Shown: in pieces, positions 26,510-35,066 of the stretch
How the letters are laid out: every line of letters starts with the position of its first letter
How positions within the stretch are numbered: position 1 is the stretch's first letter
Source of the DNA: an uncultured Clostridia bacterium
GTDB taxonomy: Bacteria; Bacillota; Clostridia; Christensenellales; Pumilibacteraceae
DNA length: 64,000 bases
Direction of reading: 5' to 3'
NCBI GenBank assembly: GCA_944362615.1
Contig: CALVTM010000006.1
Span: 25,981-89,980, forward strand
The notes under the pieces: generated by a model
What the model was told of the DNA's origin: nothing
The model's input: only the letters and a program-made list of their open reading frames with translations
Database searches by the model: none
Made by a program: the position numbers and the translations under genes

Positions 26510-28171
26510 ATGGGAAAAAATCTTACGCAAGGTATAGAAAAAGCGCCGCAGCGTTCGCTGTATAAGGCGCTCGGTATGACGGATGAGGAATTGTCCAGAC
26601 CGCTTATCGCCGTCATTTCCGCCAAAAGTGATATTGTACCGGGGCATATGCACCTCGACCGCATTGCTGACGCCGTCAAGGCGGGTATCTATGCGGCAGG
26701 CGGCACTCCGTTTGTAATTCCTTCCATAGGCGTCTGCGACGGTATTGCTATGGGCCACGCGGGAATGAAATACTCGCTGCCCTCAAGAGAGCTTATAGCG
26801 GACAGCGTGGAAGCCATGCTCATCGGTCATGCTTTCGACGGCGCGGTACTTATACCCAACTGCGACAAGATCGTTCCCGGTATGGTTATGGGCGCGGTAC
26901 GCGTCAACATACCTACGGTGCTCGTTTCCGGCGGACCTATGGAAGCGGGCGTCGTAAAAGGTCACAAGGTCTCGCTTTCCACTATGTTTGAAGCCGTCGG
27001 CGCAACGCAGGCGGGCAAAATGTCCAGAGACGAGCTTTGCTACCTTGAGGATCATGCGTGCCCCGGCTGCGGCTCGTGCTGCGGTATGTACACGGCGAAC
27101 TCCATGAACTGCCTGATGGAAACGCTCGGCATCGCACTTCCCGGAAACGGTACGATTCTTGCGACAAGCGCGGAAAGACTCCGCCTCGCAAAGGAAGCAG
27201 GCAAGCTGATCATGAAAGCTGTCGCTGACGACGTAACACCCAAGATGATACTTACCAAGCGTGCATTCCTCAATGCCGTTGCCTGCGACAACGCTATCGG
27301 CGCTTCCACAAACAGCGTATTGCACCTGATCGCTATCGCAAACGAATGCGGTATCGAGCTGACTTACGATATGTTCCGTGCGGCTGCAGACGTTACACCC
27401 AACCTGTGCAAGCTCTCCCCTGCGACTGAGTACGATATGGATGCGCTCGGCAAAGCGGGCGGCATCATGGCTGTGCTCAAAGAACTTTCACGTAAGAACC
27501 TGATCGATGGCAATGTTCTTACGGTGACCGGTAAAACGCTTGCGGAGAATTTCGCAAACGCAGAGATAACCGATCCCGAAGTCATCCATACCTGTGACGA
27601 ACCGCTTTCGCCTATCGGCGGCCTTGCTTTCCTGAAGGGAAATATCGCAGAAGAAGGCGCCGTCGTAAAACGCAGTGCGGTCCGCAAGGAGATGCTCAAG
27701 TTCACGGGTACGGCAAAGTGCTATAACAGTGAAGAAGAAGCAGTTCGCGCTATCATGGGCGGCGAGATCAAAGAAGGAAATGTAGTCGTTATACGATACG
27801 AAGGACCGAAGGGCGGTCCCGGCATGCGTGAAATGCTCTCCCCGACGAGCGCACTTGTCGGCATGGGACTGGACGCAAGCGTCGCGCTGATCACAGACGG
27901 CAGATTCTCCGGCGCAACGCGCGGAGCAGCTATCGGACATGTGGCTCCCGAAGCTGCCGCAGGCGGCAAGATAGGTATCATCCGTGACGGTGATAAGATA
28001 AAGATAGATATTCCCGCGGGCAAGCTCGATCTCGACGTCAGCGCAAAAGAGATAGCGGCGCGTATGAAGAAGTTCAAGCCCAAGGAGATCAACCCTTCCG
28101 GTTATATGCTGAGGTACTCTTACCTCGTTACCGACGCTCCCCACGGCGCGGTCATGAAAAAGAAGTTCTGA
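26510..28171 (+). CDS. ilvD: Dihydroxy-acid dehydratase
   Basis: 553-residue Fe-S dehydratase forming the 2-oxo acids that precede valine and isoleucine. Signatures: [17 protein letters not shown] N-terminus (here [14 protein letters not shown]), [14 protein letters not shown], the cluster cysteines in [18 protein letters not shown], and the C-terminal [21 protein letters not shown]. The longer frame to 26474 is rejected because ATG 26510 has the SD (AGAGG, 6 nt) and the hairpin lies before it. First gene of ilvD-leuC-leuD. Confidence 0.97.
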   Translation: MGKNLTQGIEKAPQRSLYKALGMTDEELSRPLIAVISAKSDIVPGHMHLDRIADAVKAGIYAAGGTPFVIPSIGVCDGIAMGHAGMKYSLPSRELIADSVEAMLIGHAFDGAVLIPNCDKIVPGMVMGAVRVNIPTVLVSGGPMEAGVVKGHKVSLSTMFEAVGATQAGKMSRDELCYLEDHACPGCGSCCGMYTANSMNCLMETLGIALPGNGTILATSAERLRLAKEAGKLIMKAVADDVTPKMILTKRAFLNAVACDNAIGASTNSVLHLIAIANECGIELTYDMFRAAADVTPNLCKLSPATEYDMDALGKAGGIMAVLKELSRKNLIDGNVLTVTGKTLAENFANAEITDPEVIHTCDEPLSPIGGLAFLKGNIAEEGAVVKRSAVRKEMLKFTGTAKCYNSEEEAVRAIMGGEIKEGNVVVIRYEGPKGGPGMREMLSPTSALVGMGLDASVALITDGRFSGATRGAAIGHVAPEAAAGGKIGIIRDGDKIKIDIPAGKLDLDVSAKEIAARMKKFKPKEINPSGYMLRYSYLVTDAPHGAVMKKKF

Positions 28172-28191
28172 AATAAAGGATATACAGTTTT

Positions 28192-29442
28192 ATGGCAATG
28201 ACTCTTTCACAAAAGATACTTGCCGCGCACGCAGGTCTTGACAATGTGGTCGCCGGTCAGCTGATCACCGCCGATCTTGACCTCGTTCTCGGCAATGACA
28301 TCACCTCCCCCGTTGCGATCAAGGAGATTCAGGCGCACGGAGGCGGAAATGTATTCGATAAGAGCAAAGTCGCTCTTGTCATGGATCACTTCGTTCCGAA
28401 CAAGGATATCAAGAGCGCCGAGCAGTGCAAATGCTGCCGTGAGTTCGCTCATGCCCAGGGAGTGGAAAACTTCTTTGACGTAGGTCAGATGGGCATCGAG
28501 CACGCGCTCCTGCCCGAGAAAGGACTCGTAGGCGCGGGAGACCTCGTTATCGGCGCGGACTCGCACACCTGCACATACGGCGCGCTCGGCGCGTTCTCTA
28601 CCGGCGTAGGCTCCACCGATATGGCTTACGGCATGCTTACCGGCAAGGCGTGGTTCAAAGTGCCTTCCGCTATCAAAGTCGTGCTCAAAGGGAAAAAACC
28701 CACACACGTTTCAGGCAAGGACGTTATTCTCCACCTGATCGGTGTCATCGGGGTTTCCGGCGCATTGTACAAGTCGCTTGAATTTACCGGCGACGGCTGT
28801 GCGGATATGACGATGGACGATCGTCTGACTATCTGTAACATGGCAATCGAAGCAGGCGCGAAAAACGGCATATTCGCCTGCGACGACATTACCCTTGCGT
28901 ACCTCGGCGAACATTGCAAGAAGACTCCGAAGATATTCGCCGCGGACAAGGATGCGGAATACGAAAGAGAAGTAGTTATAGAGCTGGATAAGCTTAAGCC
29001 CACCGTATCTTTCCCCCACCTGCCCGAAAATACGCATACGGTCGATGAGATCGGTGACATCAGGATCGATCAGGTCGTTATCGGAAGCTGCACGAACGGA
29101 CGTATATCCGATCTTCGCGCCGCTGCCGAAGTGCTCAAGGGCAGAAAGGTAAACGAGAATGTACGCACCATAATCATCCCTGCGACTCAGAGCATTTACA
29201 TGCAAGCCCTTAAAGAAGGTCTGATAGAAATATTCATCGAAGCGGGCGCGGTAGTTTCCACGCCTACATGCGGACCCTGCCTCGGCGGCTATATGGGCAT
29301 ACTCGCAAGCGGAGAAAAATGCGTTGCAACCACTAACCGCAATTTCGTCGGACGCATGGGCGCAACCGACAGTGAGATATATCTCGCTTCCCCGTATGTC
29401 GCCGCCTGCTCCGCCGTACTCGGTAAGATAGGCGTGCTTTAA
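28192..29442 (+). CDS. leuC: 3-isopropylmalate dehydratase large subunit
   Basis: 416 residues, aconitase superfamily, isomerising 2- to 3-isopropylmalate with LeuD in leucine synthesis. The [4Fe-4S] ligands are in [12 protein letters not shown] and [33 protein letters not shown] is characteristic. Length matches the archaeal/clostridial short LeuC (about 420) rather than the 466-residue proteobacterial form. A role as homoaconitase-like isomerase is possible, but leuD and leuB next door favour LeuC. It lies 20 nt after ilvD. Confidence 0.94.
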   Translation: MAMTLSQKILAAHAGLDNVVAGQLITADLDLVLGNDITSPVAIKEIQAHGGGNVFDKSKVALVMDHFVPNKDIKSAEQCKCCREFAHAQGVENFFDVGQMGIEHALLPEKGLVGAGDLVIGADSHTCTYGALGAFSTGVGSTDMAYGMLTGKAWFKVPSAIKVVLKGKKPTHVSGKDVILHLIGVIGVSGALYKSLEFTGDGCADMTMDDRLTICNMAIEAGAKNGIFACDDITLAYLGEHCKKTPKIFAADKDAEYEREVVIELDKLKPTVSFPHLPENTHTVDEIGDIRIDQVVIGSCTNGRISDLRAAAEVLKGRKVNENVRTIIIPATQSIYMQALKEGLIEIFIEAGAVVSTPTCGPCLGGYMGILASGEKCVATTNRNFVGRMGATDSEIYLASPYVAACSAVLGKIGVL

Positions 29443-29452
29443 GGAGACTGGT

Positions 29453-29920
29453 ATGAAAGGTTTTGTACACAAATATAAGGACAATGTCAACACGGACGAG
29501 ATAATTCCCGCAAGATACCTCAACGACTCTTCCCCCGCTGCGCTCGCGGCGCATTGCATGGAGGATATAGACCGGGATTTCGTAAAGAAAGTTCACGCCG
29601 GTGATATCATCGTTGCAGAGAAGAACTTCGGATGCGGGTCTTCGAGAGAACACGCTCCGATATCGATAAAGGCAAGCGGCGTCAGCTGCGTCATAGCATG
29701 CGACTTCGCGCGCATATTCTTCCGTAACTGTATCAACATAGGTCTGCCTATCCTGGAATGCCCGGAAGCAGCTAAAGACGCCGAAAACGGAGATGAAATG
29801 GAAGTGGATCTGGTGACCGGCTCAATAAAGAACCTTACAAAAGGCAAGGAATATTCCGTTCCTCCCTTCCCGCCTGAAATACGCGCTATTATCGCAAGAG
29901 GCGGTCTGCTCAATAAATAA
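29453..29920 (+). CDS. leuD: 3-isopropylmalate dehydratase small subunit
   Basis: 155-residue swivel-domain partner of Leu[18 protein letters not shown] opens the protein; the substrate-contact loop [12 protein letters not shown] (about 62-73) is intact, followed by [28 protein letters not shown] precedes the ATG, 10 nt after leuC. A strong terminator closes the ilvD-leuCD unit. Confidence 0.95.
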   Translation: MKGFVHKYKDNVNTDEIIPARYLNDSSPAALAAHCMEDIDRDFVKKVHAGDIIVAEKNFGCGSSREHAPISIKASGVSCVIACDFARIFFRNCINIGLPILECPEAAKDAENGDEMEVDLVTGSIKNLTKGKEYSVPPFPPEIRAIIARGGLLNK

Positions 29921-29947
29921 TGAAATGCCACAAACCGGCGCAAAAAT

Positions 29948-29977
29948 GCCTGCGGTAAACTGCCGCGGGCGTTTTTT
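29948..29977 (+). terminator. Terminator after leuD
   Basis: 8-bp stem GCCTGCGG / CCGCGGGC (one G-U) with a 7-nt loop and TTTTTT at 29972-29977. It separates ilvD-leuCD from leuB. Confidence 0.82.
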
Positions 29978-30027
29978 ATCGGCTACCGCGGTAAAGCCGG
30001 CGCGGGGAGCGCATTTCCGCAAGACGC

Positions 30028-30057
30028 TTGACAAAACAGCGGAGTGTGCTGTACAAT
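30028..30057 (+). promoter_or_regulatory. Promoter of leuB
   Basis: TTGACA (30028-30033) and TACAAT (30052-30057), 18-nt spacer. Confidence 0.75.
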
Positions 30058-30091
30058 AATTATATATTAACGAGAATTACGGAGACATGAT

Positions 30092-31150
30092 ATGAGTGAG
30101 AAAAATATAGTCGTCCTTGCCGGCGACGGAATAGGTCCGGAGATAACGGCGGCAGCCGTGCAGGTCCTTGAAAAAGTAGGAGAAAAATTCGGTCATAAAT
30201 TCAACTTTGATCATAAAATGCTCGGCGGATGCGCCATTGACAAGTTCGGCGTGCCTCTTCCGGATGAAACTGTGGAAGCGTGCAAGGCGTCGGACGGCGT
30301 ACTGCTCGGCGCGGTAGGCGGTCCCAAGTGGGATGCGCTGCCTGCGGATATACGTCCGGAAAAAGGTCTGCTCGGAATACGAAAGGCGCTCGGTTTGTTC
30401 GCAAACCTCCGCCCCGCGGTCATTTATCCCGAACTCGCGGACGCAAGCCCGCTCAAAAAAGAAGTGCTCGAACGCGGAGTCAACGTCATGGTTGTCCGCG
30501 AGCTTATAGGCGGTATCTACTTCGGACCCAGAGATGTCCTCGATGACGGTAAAACCGCTTATGACACCGAGATCTATTCAGAAGAAGAAGTCCGCAGAAT
30601 CGCAAAAGTCGCTTTCGATATCGCACGCGGACGCAGGAAAAAAGTCACGAGCGTGGATAAGGCAAACGTACTACTCTCCTCCAGACTTTGGAGACGCGTT
30701 ACCGAAGAAGTCCATAAGGATTATCCCGATGTGGAGCTTACGCATATCTATGTCGATAATGCGGCTATGCAGCTCGTGCGCGATCCGTCTCAGTTTGACG
30801 TTCTGCTCTGCCCGAATATGTTCGGGGATATCCTGAGCGATGAGGCAAGCCAGATCACCGGATCGATAGGTCTGCTCCCCTCTTCGTCGCTCGGCAGTGA
30901 AAAAGCAGGACTGTTCGAACCCATTCACGGCAGTGCGCCGGATATTGCCGGAAAGGATATAGCAAACCCGATAGCGACTATCCTTGCGGCTGCTATGATG
31001 CTGGACAATATCGGACTTTCCGATGAAGCACGCGCGGTGGAAAAAGCCGTCGGCGCATTCCTTGCGGACGGTTACCGCACGCCGGACCTCGGAGAAGGCA
31101 AACGGGTCGGCTGTGCGGAAGCCGGCAGACTGATAGCCGCGTATATCTGA
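30092..31150 (+). CDS. leuB: 3-isopropylmalate dehydrogenase
   Basis: 352 residues, NAD-dependent oxidative decarboxylase of 3-isopropylmalate. Typical blocks: [13 protein letters not shown] (about 9-21), GAVGGPKWD, the ELIGGIYFG substrate-specificity loop, [17 protein letters not shown], and [20 protein letters not shown] precedes the ATG. It has its own promoter although it continues the leucine cluster. The HTH regulator starts 17 nt downstream and may be cotranscribed. Confidence 0.96.
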   Translation: MSEKNIVVLAGDGIGPEITAAAVQVLEKVGEKFGHKFNFDHKMLGGCAIDKFGVPLPDETVEACKASDGVLLGAVGGPKWDALPADIRPEKGLLGIRKALGLFANLRPAVIYPELADASPLKKEVLERGVNVMVVRELIGGIYFGPRDVLDDGKTAYDTEIYSEEEVRRIAKVAFDIARGRRKKVTSVDKANVLLSSRLWRRVTEEVHKDYPDVELTHIYVDNAAMQLVRDPSQFDVLLCPNMFGDILSDEASQITGSIGLLPSSSLGSEKAGLFEPIHGSAPDIAGKDIANPIATILAAAMMLDNIGLSDEARAVEKAVGAFLADGYRTPDLGEGKRVGCAEAGRLIAAYI

Positions 31151-31167
31151 TAACGGCAAATGAGATC

Positions 31168-31860
31168 ATGGATGATATTGAAAGACTTGCAGGCAACCTG
31201 ATAAGACTGCGAAAAGCCGCAGGACTGACTCAAGCCGAACTTGCTGAAAAACTCGGCTATTCAAACAAGTCAGTTTCAAAGTGGGAACGGGGCGACGGTT
31301 ATCCGGATATTTTTACGTTGCGTAAAATAGCAGGTATTTATAACGTGACCGTAGACGAGATACTCAGCGGTATTGCGCCCACCCGCGGCAAAGAAGAATT
31401 TATTCCCGAACGCGACGACCCTCAGTACGGCTTCAAACGCGCTTTGCTTGTCATTTCCTGCGCTTCGCTGTTCTGCGTTACGATAATAGCGTTTTTCCTT
31501 TTTACGTTCCTTGCCGGGAGCGGCAGAGATGAAACGAACACCGTCATCATTTCCGTCATATCGGCAGGCGGTTACGGATACTGGGCAATGTTCGTGTACA
31601 ATATTCCGCTCGATGCAATAGCCTGCTACATATTTATCATTGTAGTTCATAAACGCTCAAGCTTTCTGATAATGTCCATTACGCTCTGGGGACTGCTCGC
31701 ATCCATTCACCTCTCCGTAATGCAGATGCAGCCGCTGACCGCGCTTATTTATGCCGCCGGCGCGCCGCTTCAGATACTTATAGGGTACTTCAATAAGTAT
31801 CTGAATATCTCCCTCAGATCAAGCGCATCCACTTCAGGTAAAAAGGAGAAAATAAATTGA
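31168..31860 (+). CDS. XRE-family HTH regulator with membrane domain
   Basis: 230 residues. An N-terminal Cro/C1-type HTH (about 8-63: LIRLRKAAGLTQAELAEKLG, SNKSVSKWERGDGYPD) is fused to four hydrophobic segments (about 90-115, 125-145, 150-172, 178-205) and a basic tail. Such membrane-tethered XRE regulators are common in Clostridia and usually act on nearby transport or stress genes; the signal is unknown. Its stop overlaps the acetyltransferase start (TTGA). Confidence 0.88.
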   Translation: MDDIERLAGNLIRLRKAAGLTQAELAEKLGYSNKSVSKWERGDGYPDIFTLRKIAGIYNVTVDEILSGIAPTRGKEEFIPERDDPQYGFKRALLVISCASLFCVTIIAFFLFTFLAGSGRDETNTVIISVISAGGYGYWAMFVYNIPLDAIACYIFIIVVHKRSSFLIMSITLWGLLASIHLSVMQMQPLTALIYAAGAPLQILIGYFNKYLNISLRSSASTSGKKEKIN

Positions 31861-32309
31861 AACACGAACAGCTTACCGTAAGGGAAATAACGGCGGATGA
31901 CCGCAGTGACTACCTGACAATGGCTTCCGAATTCTACTCTTCCCCCGCCGTCCTGCATGACATACCGCGCAGCTATATCGAAGACACTTTCAGAGAGCTG
32001 ACAAACGGCAGCGTTCACGCAAAAGCGCTTATCGCTTTATCCGGCGGCAAACCTGCCGGCTACATCCTTCTTGCGCTCACCTGGTCGCAGGAAGCAGGCG
32101 GAAAAGTCGTCTGGATCGACGAGATATATGTCCGGCAGGAAGCACGAGGACTCGGGATAGGCAGTGCGCTCATGAATGACGCGGTAAAGAATTTTCCAGC
32201 CGCACGTGTGCGTCTGGAAGTCGAACACGACAATACAGCCGCAAGACGATTATATGAACGTCTCGGCTATAAGGATCTGCCGTATATGCAAATGTATACC
32301 GGAAACTGA
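31857..32309 (+). CDS. GNAT-family N-acetyltransferase
   Basis: 150 residues with the GNAT core. The beta4 strand (VVWIDEIYVRQEARG) leads into the acetyl-CoA pyrophosphate loop (ARGLGIGSALMNDAV, about 94-108), and the C-terminal NTAARRLYERLGYKD is typical. The acceptor is unknown. The start is TTG at 31857, supported by AAAAGGAG at 8 nt, overlapping the regulator stop by 4 nt. Confidence 0.9.
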   Translation: MKHEQLTVREITADDRSDYLTMASEFYSSPAVLHDIPRSYIEDTFRELTNGSVHAKALIALSGGKPAGYILLALTWSQEAGGKVVWIDEIYVRQEARGLGIGSALMNDAVKNFPAARVRLEVEHDNTAARRLYERLGYKDLPYMQMYTGN

Positions 32310-32321
32310 ACTTATTACAGA

Positions 32322-32352
32322 GCGCGTCCGCTGTCCGACAGCCGGGCGCGTT
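32322..32352 (+). terminator. Probable terminator after the acetyltransferase
   Basis: A bulged GC-rich hairpin with perfect inner arms GCTGTC/GACAGC and outer CGCG/CGCG, then TTTATGTTTAT. Confidence 0.5.
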
Positions 32353-32466
32353 TATGTTTATCCCGACTGTCTGCAGGCAAAAGCGCGGCGATCTTCCGCT
32401 GATACGCAAGATGCTACGGCTTTGCCCGACTCGTACGGTATGAAAGCTGCGCACCGCCGCTTATAA

Positions 32467-32502
32467 AAAATACGGAAAAACCGTAAGGCTTCCGTATTTT
32501 TC
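32467..32502. terminator. Bidirectional terminator
   Basis: 11-bp stem AAAATACGGAA (32467-32477) / TTCCGTATTTT (32490-32500), A/T-rich at both ends, between the convergent acetyltransferase and cwlD. Confidence 0.82.
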
Positions 32503-32504
32503 GT

Positions 32505-33203
32505 TTATTCCCCGTAACCGTCACCGAGCAATCCGGTTATGCCCGAGTATATCGCGTACGCTACCTTGCGCTGATATTCCGGAGTTATCAGAAGAGATTC
32601 CTCACGCGCGTTGGACATGAATCCGCATTCGATAAGTATACTGGTGTACGGCGTACACGACAGGATATAATAGTCCGCGCTCTTTGCGTTCCTTTCGCAG
32701 TCAAGCGCCGCGTTAAGTATGCTCTGCATACTTTCTGCACTCTTTTTACCCGCCTCGGAGCCTTCGTCATAAAATACCTGTGCGCCGTATACGCTTCTCA
32801 GCGGATAGAAGTTCTGATGAACGCTCACTACAAGATCGGGCGCGGCTTCCTCTATAATACGCTTTCTCTCACGCATATCCGATTGTTTGAAGCTTTCGCC
32901 GGCTTTTGCAAGGTCTTTATCCGACTCGCGCGTCATAACAACAGTATAACCCGCCTCGCGCAGAAAGTGTCTCAGACTCAGTGATACGCCGAGATTGATG
33001 TCCGCTTCCTTTCTGCCGCTGTCCGTTCCGACTACTCCGCCGTCCGCTCCGCCGTGTCCGGGATCTATCACTACGGTCATGCCGTTCGCCGCGACTGTAC
33101 GCGCCGCGGATGATACCGCCGCCGCTACCGCCATGCAGGCTACCATAACGATGACCACGACTACCGCAACGATCGCCCGCCTGCTACCGAGCAGTACTTT
33201 CAT
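32505..33203 (-). CDS. cwlD: CwlD-type N-acetylmuramoyl-L-alanine amidase
   Basis: 232 residues: N-terminal signal anchor (about 9-33), then an Amidase_3 domain. Zinc and catalytic residues are in VIDPGHGGADGG, the Glu in GRKEADINL, SVHQNF, and the late Glu in SILIECGFMSN. Length and the single-domain layout match CwlD, which removes peptide side chains so that muramic-delta-lactam can form in the spore cortex. A general cell-wall amidase is the alternative. It starts 4 nt after the M1 peptidase stop. Confidence 0.88.
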   Translation of the reverse strand: MKVLLGSRRAIVAVVVVIVMVACMAVAAAVSSAARTVAANGMTVVIDPGHGGADGGVVGTDSGRKEADINLGVSLSLRHFLREAGYTVVMTRESDKDLAKAGESFKQSDMRERKRIIEEAAPDLVVSVHQNFYPLRSVYGAQVFYDEGSEAGKKSAESMQSILNAALDCERNAKSADYYILSCTPYTSILIECGFMSNAREESLLITPEYQRKVAYAIYSGITGLLGDGYGE

Positions 33204-33207
33204 ACCG

Positions 33208-34659
33208 TCAGTTTATGCCTGCGGCTCCGCTCAGCCAGCTTTTAAAGAAACTTTCCAGGTTCATTCCCGAGCTTTCTTCAAACTCCGCTATCAGACACGC
33301 CGCATCGGCATTGCTGCCCGAATAGTTCTTATAGTACTCCCTGAGCGCTCCGAAGAACGCATCGTCACCCAGGATATGCCGCAGTGAGTCAAACATAAGC
33401 TCGCCTTTGACATAAGCGTGAAACGCATACTCGGTAGACGTTGAATACTCGCCGAGAGGTCGGTCCATGACGCCTATATCCGGCGTATCCGAATATACGT
33501 CTTCAAACAGTACGTACGACTGCATCGCATCTGCAATACGATCCGCTATGTCCACTCCGTACTCCGGATTTTTTTCATAGAACAGCGTCGTCGAATACTC
33601 CGTCAATCCCTCGTCCAGCCACGGCTCATTGATCTGGTCGCTGCCTACCGCCGCGTACCACCACTGATGCGCCGTTTCATGAATGATCGCCTCTTTCGTC
33701 ATGTCTGCACCCAGACTGTCGGAGATCATGACAAGCGACGGGTACTCCATACCTCCCTCTATGAACGGCGTCATCACTACGGATAAAGTGTCGTAAGGAT
33801 ATTCGCCGTATAATTCGGAAAATGTCTCCACGGCGTCGCACGCTACCGAAAGCCCGCTCTCCGCCTGAGGCGCGGTGCCGTAAAAACGTACCGTCACATC
33901 CCCTGCCGTGCCTTCCGTGCAGGTATAATCCGCCGACGTGCATAACGCAAAATCACGCACTCCGTCCGCATTGAATACGTAAGTCATATCATCGCCGTTC
34001 ATTGATGCGGTTACGCTTCCAGTACCTGCTACTTCCCAGCCGGACGGTACTGTTATCGTAACGTCATAATCCGCTGTATCCGAATAAAACGGATCGCCGT
34101 ATGTCGTATACGGATCGGTACGCCACGCCCCGTCCTCACGCACCGCTGCTATCGGATACCAGTTGCCGAGATTGATTTTGCCGTCGTAATGTCCGAAACG
34201 ATTGCGCGTTTCTGGTATCGCTAACGTGAAATCCACTCCTACGTCCAGCTCGCCGCCCGGAAGCACCTCCAGCCCGGTTATCATAAGAATGTTCTCATCC
34301 TCTCCGCCTATCTCCCAGCTGCAGTCCTCACCGTTTACCGTTACGCTCCCTATCGCTATCCCGCCGTAATTGACTCCGTGCGGATACGCTTCAGCCATGT
34401 CTGACGTCGCCACGGGCGTGAACCTCGCGCCTTCACGGTACGCATTCGGATATAAATGGAAGTATAAACTGTCCAGCTCCGCATCCGATTCGTTTACATA
34501 ATGAACATCCATATCCGCCGTAAGCGTCATGTTTTCGGTGTCAAGTACCGCGTCTATGACATACGACGTGCGCTGCTCGCTTACGTTATCGCAGCCCGCT
34601 ATAACGACTGCTCCGAAAACCATGAGCAGTATCGCCGTAAATATCGCATATTTTTTCAT
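33208..34659 (-). CDS. M1-family metallopeptidase lipoprotein
   Basis: 483 residues. A lipoprotein signal peptide ends in the lipobox VVIAGC (Cys about 21), so the enzyme is anchored to the outer face of the membrane. The gluzincin motif IIHETAHQWW (HExxH) is followed by the second Glu in WLDEGLTEYSTTLFYE, as in aminopeptidase N. A typical GxMEN exopeptidase motif is replaced by GGMEYPS, so specificity is uncertain. The frame extends to 34806, but ATG 34659 has AAGGAG at 7 nt and gives a proper signal peptide. Operon with cwlD. Confidence 0.9.
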   Translation of the reverse strand: MKKYAIFTAILLMVFGAVVIAGCDNVSEQRTSYVIDAVLDTENMTLTADMDVHYVNESDAELDSLYFHLYPNAYREGARFTPVATSDMAEAYPHGVNYGGIAIGSVTVNGEDCSWEIGGEDENILMITGLEVLPGGELDVGVDFTLAIPETRNRFGHYDGKINLGNWYPIAAVREDGAWRTDPYTTYGDPFYSDTADYDVTITVPSGWEVAGTGSVTASMNGDDMTYVFNADGVRDFALCTSADYTCTEGTAGDVTVRFYGTAPQAESGLSVACDAVETFSELYGEYPYDTLSVVMTPFIEGGMEYPSLVMISDSLGADMTKEAIIHETAHQWWYAAVGSDQINEPWLDEGLTEYSTTLFYEKNPEYGVDIADRIADAMQSYVLFEDVYSDTPDIGVMDRPLGEYSTSTEYAFHAYVKGELMFDSLRHILGDDAFFGALREYYKNYSGSNADAACLIAEFEESSGMNLESFFKSWLSGAAGIN

Positions 34660-34740
34660 CGTCATACTCCTTGCTTTAGTCTCGTTTATGTATATTCGCT
34701 TCCCCTGCCCGAAAATTCCGGAAATTTTACGCGAAAATCC

Positions 34741-34769
34741 TTGACAAAAAGAATAACCCGTCATATACT
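34741..34769 (+). promoter_or_regulatory. Promoter of the metal-efflux operon
   Basis: TTGACA (34741-34746), 17-nt spacer, TATACT (34764-34769). Confidence 0.8.
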
Positions 34770-34776
34770 GGTAATA

Positions 34777-34804
34777 GATTAAATGATTATTTAATCGTTT
34801 AATC
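34777..34804 (+). promoter_or_regulatory. Candidate metalloregulator operator
   Basis: Perfect dyad GATTAAAT-GATT-ATTTAATC (34777-34796) starting at the transcription start, with a third TTTAATC half-site at 34798-34804. Position and AT-rich dyad fit an ArsR/SmtB-type repressor site. No such regulator gene is in the window. Confidence 0.55.
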
Positions 34805-34828
34805 AATAACCGACACGGAGGACAGATT

Positions 34829-35065
34829 ATGACGGAATCTGCTACAGTAACGAAAAAATATGAAATAACCGATCTTGACTGCGCTCACTGCGCACAGAGA
34901 ATAGAAGACGCCGTGAACAAACTGGACGGAGTGGAGTGTAAGATCACGTTCGCGCTCTCTGTAATGAAGATCACGACGGCAAGAGATTTTAAAGCCGTAG
35001 AAAAAGAAGTGCGGCGGATAATGAAAATAGTGGAACCCGAATCTTCGATAAAGGAGATCAGATAA
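34829..35065 (+). CDS. HMA-domain metallochaperone
   Basis: 78 residues, a free-standing heavy-metal-associated domain with the metal motif DCAHCAQRIE (CxxC, about residues 17-20), beta-alpha-beta-beta-alpha-beta in length. It has an ATG with a strong SD (CGGAGGACAGATT). It lies 1 nt from the P-type ATPase, which itself lacks an N-terminal HMA domain, so it probably delivers the ion to the pump. Soft divalent ions (Zn, Cd, Pb) or Cu are candidates. Confidence 0.9.
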   Translation: MTESATVTKKYEITDLDCAHCAQRIEDAVNKLDGVECKITFALSVMKITTARDFKAVEKEVRRIMKIVEPESSIKEIR

Positions 35066-35066
35066 T

